Positions 34,492-43,555 of a stretch of 64,000 nt of DNA are shown here, piece by piece. Position numbers and translations under genes: made by a program. The DNA comes from Nonomuraea purpurea. GTDB taxonomy: Bacteria; Actinomycetota; Actinomycetes; Streptosporangiales; Streptosporangiaceae. Location of the stretch: assembly GCF_042650645.1 (NCBI RefSeq), contig NZ_JBHSBI010000045.1, positions 17,478 through 81,477 of the forward strand, written 5' to 3'. Position 1 is the first letter of the stretch; each line of letters begins with the position of its first letter. The notes beneath the pieces are model-generated. The model searched no databases, was not told the DNA's origin, and saw only the letters and a list, made by a program, of their open reading frames with translations.

Positions 34492-34563
34492 GGGCAAGCC
34501 CTCCCGCGTATCCGGAGCCAAGCCAAGGTTGTTCTTGCCGCTTCCTCCGAGCTTCTAACAGAA

Positions 34564-34581
34564 GGCCACCGCTCTGTGGCC
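34564..34581. promoter_or_regulatory. Inverted repeat upstream of the STAS gene
   Basis: GGCCAC (34564-34569) and GTGGCC (34576-34581) with a 6-bp spacer lie about 75 bases before the STAS start, within its probable promoter region. Possible operator; short arms make chance plausible. Confidence 0.25.
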
Positions 34582-34597
34582 AAATCCACACAGTCAC

Positions 34598-34630
34598 GCG
34601 CCGTAGCCGCCCCGGGGGCGGCTACGGCGC
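34598..34630 (-). terminator. Strong GC-rich terminator hairpin after the helicase gene
   Basis: GCGCCGTAGCCGCC (34598-34611) pairs perfectly with GGCGGCTACGGCGC (34617-34630), a 14-bp stem with a 5-nt loop, starting 7 bases beyond the helicase stop. No U-tract, as often in this phylum. Confidence 0.8.
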
Positions 34631-34636
34631 CTGGCG

Positions 34637-36391
34637 CTAACGCCGCTGGGTGGCCCAGCGGCGGATGGTGTCGATGCGCTCCTGGATCTGCTCGGCCGTG
34701 GCCTGCGCGATCGGCGGGCCGCCGCACGAGCGGCGCAGGTCGGAGTGGATGACGCCGTGGGGCTGGCCCGTGCGGTGGTTCCAGGCGCCGACCAGGCCGT
34801 TGAGCTCGCGTCTGAGCTCCGCGATCTGCTCGTGCGGCGCCAGAACCGGCTCGCGCGGCTCCTCGTCCGCCTGCTTGCGCTTGGCGGCCTGCTGGTCGGA
34901 CTGCCGCTTGCGCAGCAGCGTCGCCACCTGGTCGGGTTCAAGCAGGCCGGGCAGGCCGATGAAGTCTTCCTCCTCGGCCGAGCCGACCTCCGCGCCCGTA
35001 CCGAACTCGCCGCCGTCGAACAGCACCCGGTCGAAGGTGGCGGAGGTCTCCATCGTCTCGAACGGCAACTCGTCGCCGAGGACGTCGGGATTGTCCTTCT
35101 TGCGGTTGGCCTGCTCCAGCAGGCTGTCGTCGAGGCCGTCCTCTGGAGGCCGCTTGTTGAGCACGTGGTCGCGCTCGACCTCCATCTCGTTGGCCAGGCC
35201 GAGCAGCGTGGGCACCGAGGGCACGAAGACCGAGGCCATCTCTCCGCGCTTGCGGGCCCGCACGAAGCGGCCGACGGCCTGGGCGAAGAAGAGCGGGGTC
35301 GAGGTGGAGGTCGCGTAGACGCCCACGCACAGACGCGGGATGTCGACGCCCTCGGACACCATGCGCACGGCCACCAGCCAGCGGTCCTCCGAGGCCGCGA
35401 ACTGCTTGATCTTCTTGGACGCGCCCGGGTCGTCGGACAGGACCACGGTGGCGCCCTCGCCGGTGATGTTGCGCAGGTGGCGGGCGTAGGCGCGGGCGGT
35501 CTCGTGGTCGGTGGCGATGACCAGGCCGCCCGCGTCGGGGACGCCCCTGCGCACCTCGGTGAGGCGGCGGTCGGCGGCCTGCATGACCTGGCGGATCCAG
35601 TCGCCCTTGGGGTCGAGCGCCGCCCGCCACGCCTGGGAGAGCTGGTCCTTGGTGAGCGGCGTGCCGAGCGTCGCGGCGATCTCGTCGCCCGCGCGCGTGC
35701 GCCACTTCATCTCGCCGGAGTAGGCCAGGAAGATGACCGGGCGCACGACGCCGTCGTCGAGGGCCGGGCCGTAGCCGTAGGAGTAGTCGGCGCGGCTGCG
35801 CTTGAAGCCCTCGGCGTCCTCCTCGTAGAGGACGAACGGGATCGGGTTGTCGTCGGACCTGAACGGCGTTCCGGTGAGCTGGAGCCGCCGGGTGGCGGGC
35901 TCGAAGGCCTCGCGCACGCCGTCGCCCCACGACTTGGCGTCGCCCGCGTGGTGCACCTCGTCGAAGATCACCAGCGTCTTGCGCGCCTCGGTGCGCGCCC
36001 TGTGCAGGGCGGGGTGCATGGCGACCTGCGCGTAGGTCACCGCGACCCCGGTGTAGTCGCGCGAGGTCGTGCCCTGGCTGTTCTTGAACTCCGGGTCGAT
36101 GCCGATGCCGACCCGGCTGGCGGCGTCGGCCCACTGGCGCTTGAGGTGCTCGGTGGGCGTCACGATGGTGATCGCCTTGATCACCCCGTTGGCGAGCAAC
36201 TCGCTGGCGATGCGCAGGGCGTAGGTCGTCTTGCCCGCGCCCGGCGTCGCCACGGTGAGGAAGTCACGCGGCTCGCGCCTGAAGTAGAGGTCGAACGCCT
36301 CCTGCTGCCAGGCGCGCAGCTTGGGGGCGGTGCCCCAGGCGGCGCGGTCGGGATAGGAAGGCGATAGGTGGGACGCGGCGAAGGTACTCAC
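34637..36391 (-). CDS. DEAD/DEAH-box helicase (SF2, restriction-helicase-like)
   Basis: 584 aa. Walker A ATPGAGKTTYA and DEVHH (motif II) lie in the first RecA domain, TGTPFR is motif III, and motifs V-VI (MVSEGVDIPRL, QAVGRFVRAR) lie in the second. The C-terminal ~130 residues are charged and end in a small helical domain. The overall build is that of the stand-alone SF2 DNA helicase common in actinobacteria. The GTG at 36391 has AGAGGTGA ahead and is preferred to an upstream in-frame start. No restriction or defence genes are adjacent, so a housekeeping role is likelier. Confidence 0.9.
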   Translation of the reverse strand: MSTFAASHLSPSYPDRAAWGTAPKLRAWQQEAFDLYFRREPRDFLTVATPGAGKTTYALRIASELLANGVIKAITIVTPTEHLKRQWADAASRVGIGIDPEFKNSQGTTSRDYTGVAVTYAQVAMHPALHRARTEARKTLVIFDEVHHAGDAKSWGDGVREAFEPATRRLQLTGTPFRSDDNPIPFVLYEEDAEGFKRSRADYSYGYGPALDDGVVRPVIFLAYSGEMKWRTRAGDEIAATLGTPLTKDQLSQAWRAALDPKGDWIRQVMQAADRRLTEVRRGVPDAGGLVIATDHETARAYARHLRNITGEGATVVLSDDPGASKKIKQFAASEDRWLVAVRMVSEGVDIPRLCVGVYATSTSTPLFFAQAVGRFVRARKRGEMASVFVPSVPTLLGLANEMEVERDHVLNKRPPEDGLDDSLLEQANRKKDNPDVLGDELPFETMETSATFDRVLFDGGEFGTGAEVGSAEEEDFIGLPGLLEPDQVATLLRKRQSDQQAAKRKQADEEPREPVLAPHEQIAELRRELNGLVGAWNHRTGQPHGVIHSDLRRSCGGPPIAQATAEQIQERIDTIRRWATQRR

Positions 36392-36520
36392 CGCATCACC
36401 TCTGGGGTTCGTGTGCGTCGCGTTCTCACAGTGACCCAAGAGTAATCGCGCCCACCGACAAGACGTGCCGTGAGCCGAGGATTGTGGCCAAGGTCTTCTC
36501 CACGTGTTAAGAGCCCGCGC

Positions 36521-37489
36521 TCATCGGCGCCGGATGCTCGTCATGACCGCGTCGAGCGCCTGCCTGCGGCCGGCTTCCTCGGGTTGGAGCAGTCCGACCA
36601 GCATGACGGCGTCCTCGTCGCGGGTGAGCAGCATCACCCGCAGGAACGCCGGGCGGTTGACCACGTCCCGGTACTCGGCCCGCAGCGCCCGGGTGTGTCC
36701 CTGGGGCACCGGCCGGTCCTCGACGACGCTCACGCGGTCGCCCTTGAGCAGGAGCCTGGAGTACAGCTCCGCCGCCTCCGCCGTGGCCTTCTTGACGTCC
36801 CGTACGGGCCCCGGCACGGACCTGGCCATCACGACCGCCCCGTCCTCGTTCCTGATCACCGAGGTGAACCCCGTCACCGGCGCCACCGCGCCCTCGCTCC
36901 ACCCCTGCGGCAGCGTGGCCGTCACGCCCGCCAGCGAGTCGTTGAGCCGTCCCGTCTCCTCCGGCGGCGCGGTGAGCCGCAGCACCAGCACGGTGGCCGC
37001 CGCCACCAGCCCCACCGCGGCCAGCGCCGCCACCAGCACGCCCGCCCAGCGCCCCCACGCCCGGCTCGCCACGACGCGCCCGCGCGCCCCGGGGTCGGCC
37101 GGTGAGACGTGCATCCGGGCGGACGGGGGCAGCGGGTCCCATGCCTCGGTGCTGCGCATCCGAGGGTTCCACGGGGGCTCCTCGGGGCTCAGGTCCAGCG
37201 GCTCGGGCTCCCCCGAGCGTCCCCAGTCCGGTTCCTGCGGGCGCGCCGACTCGTACGGGCGCAGGCGCTCGCGCGGACGGGCCGGCTCAGACGGGCGGGC
37301 GGGCTCCTGCGGACGTTCACGCTCGTACGGGCGGACGCGATCAGAGGGGCGGGCCGGTTCTTGTTCGCGTACGGGCTCCAAGGGCCGTGCGGGACCGGCG
37401 AGCCCGTCGGCCCCCCATGTGTACCGCGGAGGAGTACGGCGGTGCCTGGGGGCCGGCTGCGGCGGCCAGACGCGGTGATCGTCCTCCAT
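36521..37489 (-). CDS. Single-span membrane protein with Pro/Arg/Glu-rich N-terminus
   Basis: 322 aa. Residues 1-145 are low-complexity, built from repeated RPYERERPQEPARP-like words, and likely disordered and cytoplasmic. One membrane span lies at about 150-175. The outer C-terminal domain (TATLPQGWSEGAVAPVTGF...) resembles the PsbP/LpqN-like lipoprotein fold seen in surface proteins, though this is tentative. ATG 37489 with AGGAGG 6 bases ahead. Monocistronic; role unknown. Confidence 0.72.
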   Translation of the reverse strand: MEDDHRVWPPQPAPRHRRTPPRYTWGADGLAGPARPLEPVREQEPARPSDRVRPYERERPQEPARPSEPARPRERLRPYESARPQEPDWGRSGEPEPLDLSPEEPPWNPRMRSTEAWDPLPPSARMHVSPADPGARGRVVASRAWGRWAGVLVAALAAVGLVAAATVLVLRLTAPPEETGRLNDSLAGVTATLPQGWSEGAVAPVTGFTSVIRNEDGAVVMARSVPGPVRDVKKATAEAAELYSRLLLKGDRVSVVEDRPVPQGHTRALRAEYRDVVNRPAFLRVMLLTRDEDAVMLVGLLQPEEAGRRQALDAVMTSIRRR

Positions 37490-37573
37490 GGACACCTCCT
37501 CGTCCCGCTGTCCTATCACTCCCAGCCACCGAGGGCAGGCGAACGGTGATGGCAGTGACTGGAGTGACGGAAA

Positions 37574-38965
37574 TCAGCGTGTGCGCCCGGCGAGCACCGT
37601 GGCGGCGAACGCGACGGCGGCCATGAGGCACGCGATGCCGACGAACCCGGTGGCGATCTGGTCGGGGGCGTGCCCGACGAGGTTGATCAGCGCCCCGCCG
37701 ATCCCGATCGACAGCGCGGAGCCGAGCATGTCCGTGGCCGACAGCGCCGCCGAGTTGGCGCCCTGCTCGTTGACCGGCGACTGCTTGAGCGCGGTGATGC
37801 TGACCGTGGTCATGCCGAAGCCCATCCCGAACCCGGCCACGATCCACGCGGGCACCGCGACCCACCCGGTGATGCCGGGCAGCGCCGACAGCAGGCAGAT
37901 CAGGATCGAGACCATGACCAGCGCCGCGCCCAGCCTGATCCGTTTGTGCGCCTGGCCGGTCCGCCTGCTCTGCAGGTACGACCCGGCCGACCAGCCCAGG
38001 GCGCCCGTCGTCAGCGCGATCCCCGCGTCGCTCGCCGTGAAGCCCTTCACCTCCTGCAGCGCCAGCGGGATGAAGGAGTTCACCCCGAAGAAGGAGGCGG
38101 AGAAGAAGCCCCGCATCAGCACGGTCGTCGGCAGCCCGCGGGCGAACCGCAGCGCGGCGGGCGGCAGGAGCCGGTGCAGGCCGTACACCAGGGCCGCCAG
38201 CCCGGCCGCGGTCTCGACGGCTCCGAGCGCGGGCTGCAGGTGCAGCCGGTCCACGCCGTGCAGCAGCAGCCCGGCCCCGCCGGCCGCGGCGGTGGCGGCC
38301 AGCGTCATCGCCAGCGGGCGGGACCTCGGCCCGTCGCCCGGCCTGGCCTCGGCGGAGCCGCCCATGCGCAGCGCGGGCACGAGCATCGCCAGCGCGGGCA
38401 GAACCAGCGGGATGATCCCGAAGAAGACGTACCGCCAGCCCCACTGCTGCCCCACGAACCCGGCCACGGCCGGGCCGACCATCGCGGGCACCACCCAGGC
38501 CGCCGAGACGGCGGCGAACGCCTTGGGCCGCACCTCCATGGGGTAGACCCGGGCGATCATCACATACAGCGCGACGACCGAGGTGCCGGCGCCCAGCCCC
38601 TGCACCGCCCGCGCCACCAGAAACAGCACCGCCGACGACGCCGCGCCCGCCAGCGCCATCCCCGTCACGAACAGCAGCACCCCGGCCAGGAACGGCACCG
38701 CGTAGCCGCGCCGGTCCGACCAGAGCCCGGCCACCACGGTGGCGAACAGGCTGGCGATGAGGAAGGCCGAGAAGCTGAGCCCGTAGAGATCCAGCGCGTC
38801 GAGTTCCTTGGCCACGTCGGGCATGACGACGCCGACCGACATGCCCTCGAAGGCGATCAGCGTGGTGACGAGCAGGACGCCGAACGTGGCGACGCGGTAC
38901 TCGGGCCCGAAGAGCCTGGCGGGTTTGAGGGGAGTGTCGGGTGCTTTCGGTACTGTCACCGACAC
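37574..38965 (-). CDS. MFS transporter (DHA family)
   Basis: 463 aa with about twelve to fourteen membrane spans. Motif A-like WSDRRGYAVPF after span 2 and ARAVQGLGAGTSVVALYVMIARV match drug:H+ antiporters. Probably an exporter; substrate unknown. No regulator next to it. The upstream protease gene on the same strand ends 20 bases before its ATG. Confidence 0.88.
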   Translation of the reverse strand: MSVTVPKAPDTPLKPARLFGPEYRVATFGVLLVTTLIAFEGMSVGVVMPDVAKELDALDLYGLSFSAFLIASLFATVVAGLWSDRRGYAVPFLAGVLLFVTGMALAGAASSAVLFLVARAVQGLGAGTSVVALYVMIARVYPMEVRPKAFAAVSAAWVVPAMVGPAVAGFVGQQWGWRYVFFGIIPLVLPALAMLVPALRMGGSAEARPGDGPRSRPLAMTLAATAAAGGAGLLLHGVDRLHLQPALGAVETAAGLAALVYGLHRLLPPAALRFARGLPTTVLMRGFFSASFFGVNSFIPLALQEVKGFTASDAGIALTTGALGWSAGSYLQSRRTGQAHKRIRLGAALVMVSILICLLSALPGITGWVAVPAWIVAGFGMGFGMTTVSITALKQSPVNEQGANSAALSATDMLGSALSIGIGGALINLVGHAPDQIATGFVGIACLMAAVAFAATVLAGRTR

Positions 38966-38984
38966 ATCGTAATTTGCCGGAAAT

Positions 38985-40049
38985 CTAGATGTTCGATCGG
39001 TTCCGGTAGGCCACCCACATCTCGTGCATGCGCGCCGCCTGCCCGACCGTGAACTCCGACATGCAGCGGTCGTGGGCGTAGTCCATGAAGTTGTGCACAG
39101 GGTCCTTGCCGGGGCGCGTGCAGGTGTTCTTGTCCGGCGGGCACTCCAGCGTCGGTTTGGCCTCGGCCGGGGTGTCGTCGATGCCGTCGCCCGGCGTCTT
39201 GCAGCCGTTCTCGAAGGTGTGGAAGAGGCCGAGCCAGTGGCCGATCTCGTGCACGCCGGTGAAGCCGCGGTTGTAGTTGCTCATCGCGCCGCCCGGCAGG
39301 CTGCGCCAGTCGATCACGACGCCGTCGAGATAGGGCGACTGGACGTACCAGTAGGGGTAGGTGGCGAAGCCCAGCATGTGCTCGCTGAGCTGGGCGATGT
39401 AGAGGTTGAGCACGCTGGAGCCGCCCTTGTGCAGGACGGTCTTCATCGGCTTCTCGTTGCCGACGGGGTCGGCGAACCAGGCGGCGTTCTCGAAGACCGA
39501 GATGCCTTCGAGCTTGAAGCGCACGCCGGTGTCGACGCCGCCGTAGCCGCCCGAGTACGCGGTGTTGAGCACCTCGATCTGGGACCTGATCGTCTCGTCG
39601 GAGACCTTGCGCTCACCGTTGGTGACGACGTGCACCTGCGTGGGCACGGTGAAGGCGGCCGGCGGCCTGACCCCGTCGAGGCGCCTGCCGAGCTCGGCCA
39701 TGACAATGCCCACGTCCTCCGGGCCGGGCGAACGCGGCCCCGGCAGAGGCCCGGCGACCGGCCGCACCCCCGGCACGGTCACGCCCGTACGCGCGCCGAT
39801 CCCCCGGCCCTCCCCGACAGGCCCGGCGACCTCCCGGACTCCCTCGACGGGCCCGGCGGTCCCCCGAGCCCCCTCAACGAGCCCGGCGGCCTCCCTGGAC
39901 CTTTCGACGGGCCCCGGCCGGTGCGGAGGGTGGCCCTCCGGGCCAGGAGCGGCGCAACCGGCCGCCCACGCGGCGTCGATCTGGAGCGGCGGCATGGAAC
40001 CGGCCGCGAGCAGGCATGCCAAAGAAACGGCGGTCGAGCGACCGACCAT
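38985..40049 (-). CDS. Secreted zinc metalloprotease (M43/pappalysin-like)
   Basis: 354 aa. A signal peptide (residues 1 to about 30) is followed by a low-complexity Val/Glu/Gly/Pro linker with repeated GLVEGARGTAGP-like words (~45-100). The catalytic domain has the metzincin zinc motif HEIGHWLGLFH and the Met-turn NFMDYAHD, with paired cysteines (NGCKTPGDG, LECPPDKNTC). The enzyme should be exported and cleave extracellular proteins. ATG 40049 is chosen because GGGGG lies just upstream; an in-frame GTG at 40061 is the alternative. Confidence 0.88.
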   Translation of the reverse strand: MVGRSTAVSLACLLAAGSMPPLQIDAAWAAGCAAPGPEGHPPHRPGPVERSREAAGLVEGARGTAGPVEGVREVAGPVGEGRGIGARTGVTVPGVRPVAGPLPGPRSPGPEDVGIVMAELGRRLDGVRPPAAFTVPTQVHVVTNGERKVSDETIRSQIEVLNTAYSGGYGGVDTGVRFKLEGISVFENAAWFADPVGNEKPMKTVLHKGGSSVLNLYIAQLSEHMLGFATYPYWYVQSPYLDGVVIDWRSLPGGAMSNYNRGFTGVHEIGHWLGLFHTFENGCKTPGDGIDDTPAEAKPTLECPPDKNTCTRPGKDPVHNFMDYAHDRCMSEFTVGQAARMHEMWVAYRNRSNI

Positions 40050-40128
40050 GCAATCCCCCACACTACGGTCAGAAGCGATACGACTACCGACCGTAGCGGC
40101 ATTTAGCGGAATTACACCTCAGCAACAC

Positions 40129-40395
40129 TCACTGCTTGTTGCCGTCGCCGCCCTCGCCGCCACCCACGGGCAGGCCCTCGTAGATCTCCTTGCACTCCGG
40201 GCACACCGGGTACTTCTTGGGATCGCGGCTGGGCACCCAGACCTTGCCGCACAGCGCGCGGATGGGCGTGCCCGTCACCATGCTCTCGGTGATCTTGTGC
40301 TTGTCCGCGTAGTGGGCGAACCGTTCGTGATCGCCGTCGCCGTGCGACGTCTGCGGCGTGGTTTCCTGCTCAGGGAGGATTTTCGTGCTGCTCAC
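40129..40395 (-). CDS. DUF3039 protein (zinc-ribbon-like)
   Basis: 88 aa. The C-terminal half contains ALCGKVWVPSRDPKKYPVC followed by PECKE, the DUF3039 signature with a CxxC-type knuckle that probably binds zinc. Highly conserved in actinobacteria, function unknown. GTG 40395 gives the family length; a longer upstream frame overlaps the terminator hairpin. Confidence 0.9.
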   Translation of the reverse strand: MSSTKILPEQETTPQTSHGDGDHERFAHYADKHKITESMVTGTPIRALCGKVWVPSRDPKKYPVCPECKEIYEGLPVGGGEGGDGNKQ

Positions 40396-40444
40396 CCCAC
40401 CGAGTTTAGGCCCGGCCGCGAGCCTGTCCCCCCACATACGCGCA

Positions 40445-40472
40445 ACGGCCCCCGCCGCGTGGCGGAGGCCGT
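40445..40472 (-). terminator. Terminator-like hairpin after the DHA2 transporter gene
   Basis: ACGGCCCCCGCC (40445-40456) pairs with GGCGGAGGCCGT (40461-40472) with one mismatch and a 4-nt loop, 17 bases beyond the transporter stop. Confidence 0.6.
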
Positions 40473-40489
40473 ACCGATCGGAGCCGGGC

Positions 40490-42085
40490 TCAGCCCATGT
40501 GCACGGGCGCGCCCTCGGACTTGCGACCGGCCTTGACGAACAGCGTCAGCGCGGCGGTGAGCACCGCGATGCAGGTGCTGACCAGGAAGGCCAGGTGCAT
40601 GCCGTCCATGAACGAGTTGTGCACGGCGTCGATGAGCGGCTGCGGCGAGTTGGGCGGCGCGCCGCCGAACGCGGCCAGCTTCTCCAGGGCCTCCAACTGC
40701 GCGGGCGGGATGCCCTGGGCCGCGGGGCCGAGGTAGCCGGGCAGCTTGGCCGAAATCTCGGCGGCCATGACGGCGCCCAGGATCGCGGTGCCGAGCGCGC
40801 CGCCGACCTGCATGGCCGACTGCTGCACACCGGCGGCGACACCGCTCAGCTCGACCGGCGCGTTGCCCACGATGATCTCGGTGGCGCCCACGAACACCGG
40901 CGACAGGCCGAAGGCCAGCAGCAGGAACGGCAGACCGCTCTCGATGAAGGAGGCGTCGATGCTGAGGCGCGACATGAGGAACATCGAGGCCGCGGTGATC
41001 AGCAGACCGCCCGCCATCGTGATCTTCGGGCCGAACCTGCCGATCGCCATGCCCGCCAGCGGCGAGGCGACGATCATGCCGGCGCTCATCGGCAGCATGC
41101 GCAGACCGGCCTCCAGCGGGGTCAGGCCGTGCACACCCTGGAAGAAGAAGCCCAGGAAGAACATCGCGCCGAACATCGCGAAGGCGACCATCATCATCAG
41201 CACGGTGCCGATGGAGATCGAGGGGTTGGTGAACAGCGACAGCGGCACGAGCGGCTGCTTGGCCTTGCTCTGCCAGAAGATGAAGGCGCCGATGAGCACC
41301 GCGAACGCGCCCGCGAAGGTCAGCGTCGTGCTGTCGCCCCAGCCCCACTCGGGGGCCTTGATGATCGTCCAGACGAGCGAGAACATCGCGCCGGACAGCA
41401 GAACCACGCCCAGCCAGTCGATGCGCGCCAGCGTCTGCGCGCGGTTCTCCTTGATCAGCAGCATGCCCATGATCAGGGCGATGATGCCGACGGGCGCGTT
41501 GATGAAGAAGACGGACTCCCAGCTCACCTTCTGGACCAGCACGCCGCCCACGATCGGCCCCGCGGCGCTCGACAGGCCGATGATCGCGCCCCATGCGCCC
41601 ATCGCCTGGTTCAGCTTCTCGCCGGGGAACGCGCTACGCAGCAGCGCCAGCGCGGCGGGCTGCAGCAACGCGCCGAACAGGCCCTGCAGCACACGCAGGG
41701 CGATCAGCGCGCCGACCGGCGACAGGCCGGGAATGATGGCGGCCAGCTCGGCGCTGAGACCGATGCCCACCGACGAGATCGCGAAGCCGGCCACACCGAT
41801 CAGGAAGACCCTCTTGTGCCCGAACAGGTCGCCCAGCTTGCCCGCGGTGATCAGGAACACCGCCAGCGCCAACAGGTAGCCGCTGGTGACCCACTGCAGG
41901 TCGGACAGCGAGGCCCCCAGGTCGGCCTGGATGACCGGGTTGGCGATGCCCACGACCGTGCCGTCGAGCATCACCATGATGACGCCCAGGCAGACCGCCA
42001 GCAGCACCAGCCACGGGTTGCCCCCCGCGCCGGCCTTCGCGGAGCCTGGCGATGACGGCAGGTCTACCGCCTTCGCGTGAGCCAT
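40490..42085 (-). CDS. MFS transporter, DHA2/EmrB-QacA type
   Basis: 531 aa with 14 predicted membrane spans. Diagnostic DHA2 features: LDGTVVGIANPVIQADL near the start, WVTSGYLLALAVFLITAGKLGDLFGHKRVF (motif A) and RVLQGLFGALLQPAALALLRSAF. A multidrug or toxic-metabolite proton antiporter. It is divergent from a TetR regulator gene 158 bp away with a palindrome between them, the standard arrangement for a drug-inducible pump. Confidence 0.93.
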   Translation of the reverse strand: MAHAKAVDLPSSPGSAKAGAGGNPWLVLLAVCLGVIMVMLDGTVVGIANPVIQADLGASLSDLQWVTSGYLLALAVFLITAGKLGDLFGHKRVFLIGVAGFAISSVGIGLSAELAAIIPGLSPVGALIALRVLQGLFGALLQPAALALLRSAFPGEKLNQAMGAWGAIIGLSSAAGPIVGGVLVQKVSWESVFFINAPVGIIALIMGMLLIKENRAQTLARIDWLGVVLLSGAMFSLVWTIIKAPEWGWGDSTTLTFAGAFAVLIGAFIFWQSKAKQPLVPLSLFTNPSISIGTVLMMMVAFAMFGAMFFLGFFFQGVHGLTPLEAGLRMLPMSAGMIVASPLAGMAIGRFGPKITMAGGLLITAASMFLMSRLSIDASFIESGLPFLLLAFGLSPVFVGATEIIVGNAPVELSGVAAGVQQSAMQVGGALGTAILGAVMAAEISAKLPGYLGPAAQGIPPAQLEALEKLAAFGGAPPNSPQPLIDAVHNSFMDGMHLAFLVSTCIAVLTAALTLFVKAGRKSEGAPVHMG

Positions 42086-42150
42086 GAAGTCCCCCTAGTA
42101 CCCGTACAGCCCCATGAAGGGGCATAAGTCACGTAAGCCTCAGGTAATCT

Positions 42151-42167
42151 ATGTCAGCCGATGACAT
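42151..42167. promoter_or_regulatory. Candidate TetR operator between divergent MFS and TetR genes
   Basis: ATGTCA-GCCGA-TGACAT is a perfect 6-bp inverted repeat with a 5-bp spacer, 66 bases from the transporter start and 77 from the regulator start. Two direct copies of ACTATGAC follow nearby (42193 and 42210). The position suits repression of both genes by the adjacent TetR protein. Confidence 0.6.
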
Positions 42168-42243
42168 CTGACAAACGACTTTCATTCGGCGGACTATGAC
42201 TTATGGCACACTATGACAGAAAGGTTTCCAGGGAGTGACGTCT

Positions 42244-42852
42244 GTGGGTCTGCGTGAACGCAAGAAGGAGAAGACGCGCCTGGCGCTCCTCGACGCGGCG
42301 CTGGACCTTTTCCTCGAACAAGGATACGAGTCGACCACGGTCGAGCAGATAGCGGGGGTGGTCGAAGTCTCCCCCCGCACCTTCTTCCGCTACTTCACCA
42401 GCAAGGACCACCTGGCCCTGTGGTTTCACGACCAGGGCGAGGAGATCATGCTGGACACCATGAGGTCCCGCCCGGAGGGGGAGCCGCCGTTCACCGCGCT
42501 CATGCACGCGCTGCGGGCGGTGCTGAGCGATCTGCACGACTCAACGCCCGAGGACAGCGAGAGGTTCCTGAAACTGCGGCGGCTCCTGGACAAATATCCG
42601 CACCTGGTCGGCCAGTCGGTCGCCCGGTCGGCGGAGACCGAGCAGCGGCTGGCCGGGCTGGTGGCCGCCCGCAGGGGCGTCGACCCCGGCGAGGACCAGC
42701 TCTCGCACCTCATCGTCGCCTACGGGATGTCCACGATGCGCGTGGGCTTCGAGTGCCCGCGCCACGACGGCACCATGCAGGAGGTCGTGCGCCGCATGGA
42801 GGAGACGATCGAGCTGGCGGAACGCTCACTCAGGCCGGGCTGGGACCTCTAG
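42244..42852 (+). CDS. TetR family transcriptional regulator
   Basis: 202 aa. The N-terminal helix-turn-helix (about 8-55) reads ALLDAALDLFLEQGYESTTVEQIAGVVEVSPRTFFRYFTSKD, a canonical TetR_N. The ligand-binding domain is divergent, as usual. GTG 42244 is preferred to GTG 42235 because GGGAG lies 8 bases before it. Likely represses the divergent DHA2 transporter and itself. Confidence 0.93.
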   Translation: MGLRERKKEKTRLALLDAALDLFLEQGYESTTVEQIAGVVEVSPRTFFRYFTSKDHLALWFHDQGEEIMLDTMRSRPEGEPPFTALMHALRAVLSDLHDSTPEDSERFLKLRRLLDKYPHLVGQSVARSAETEQRLAGLVAARRGVDPGEDQLSHLIVAYGMSTMRVGFECPRHDGTMQEVVRRMEETIELAERSLRPGWDL

Positions 42853-42868
42853 CGCAGCGCCGGGTCGT

Positions 42869-43447
42869 CTAGTTCTGCGTCGGGTCGTCCGGGCACGTCG
42901 CCACGAACGCCAGCTCGCCGGGCTGCCGCCGCAGCACGTGGCGCCAGAGCGAGCCGGGATCGGCGTTGAAGGTGTCGCCGGCCTCGGAGTCGACGACGTA
43001 CCAGGCGCCCTCGGCGATCTCGCTTGCCAGCTGCCCCGACGTCCAGCCGGCGTACCCGGCGAAGATGCGCATCTGCGCGATCTCCCCCTGAAGGATCTCG
43101 GGTGGCGCGTCCAGGTCGACGGTGCCCAGGCGCGAGACGGCCGGTGTGCCCGCGTGCAGCCGGCGCCAGCCGAGGGGCTCCTCGCCGCTCGGGACGGCCG
43201 CCAGCGCCAGCGCGCTGTCGGTCTGCACGGGGCCGCCCTCGAAGAGCACCGGTGGGCCCGTCACCAGCGGGTCCCAGACGGGGAGCACCTGGGTCACCGA
43301 GATGTCGCTCGGTCTGTTGAGCACCACACCCAGGGTGCCGCCGTCGATGTCGTGTTCGAGGATCAGCACGACGCAACGCCGGAAGTTGGGGTCGTCGAGA
43401 AGCGGGGTCGCCACCAACAAACCACCGACGTAGATCGCTTCCGCCAT
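42869..43447 (-). CDS. YqgE/AlgH family protein
   Basis: 192 aa of the DUF179 family. Diagnostic stretches are GGLLVATPLLDDPNFRRCVVLILEHD and GTLGVVLNRPSD, with GGPVQ in the middle. Widely conserved; a transcriptional or regulatory role has been proposed but not settled. Monocistronic, convergent with the TetR gene. Confidence 0.92.
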   Translation of the reverse strand: MAEAIYVGGLLVATPLLDDPNFRRCVVLILEHDIDGGTLGVVLNRPSDISVTQVLPVWDPLVTGPPVLFEGGPVQTDSALALAAVPSGEEPLGWRRLHAGTPAVSRLGTVDLDAPPEILQGEIAQMRIFAGYAGWTSGQLASEIAEGAWYVVDSEAGDTFNADPGSLWRHVLRRQPGELAFVATCPDDPTQN

Positions 43448-43555
43448 ATATCCATCATGAGGGGTTCGGAGCGTGCGCGCTCCCCCGCAGAGCTGATGTT
43501 ACTTTTCGTGTTCACTTGGGCACCATACGTATCAAAGATCGTTCGGGGGGAGTAA

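Noticed and set aside
34637..36391. Helicase as part of a defence system
   Set aside because: No nuclease, methylase or other defence gene is adjacent, and the protein resembles a widespread stand-alone actinobacterial helicase.
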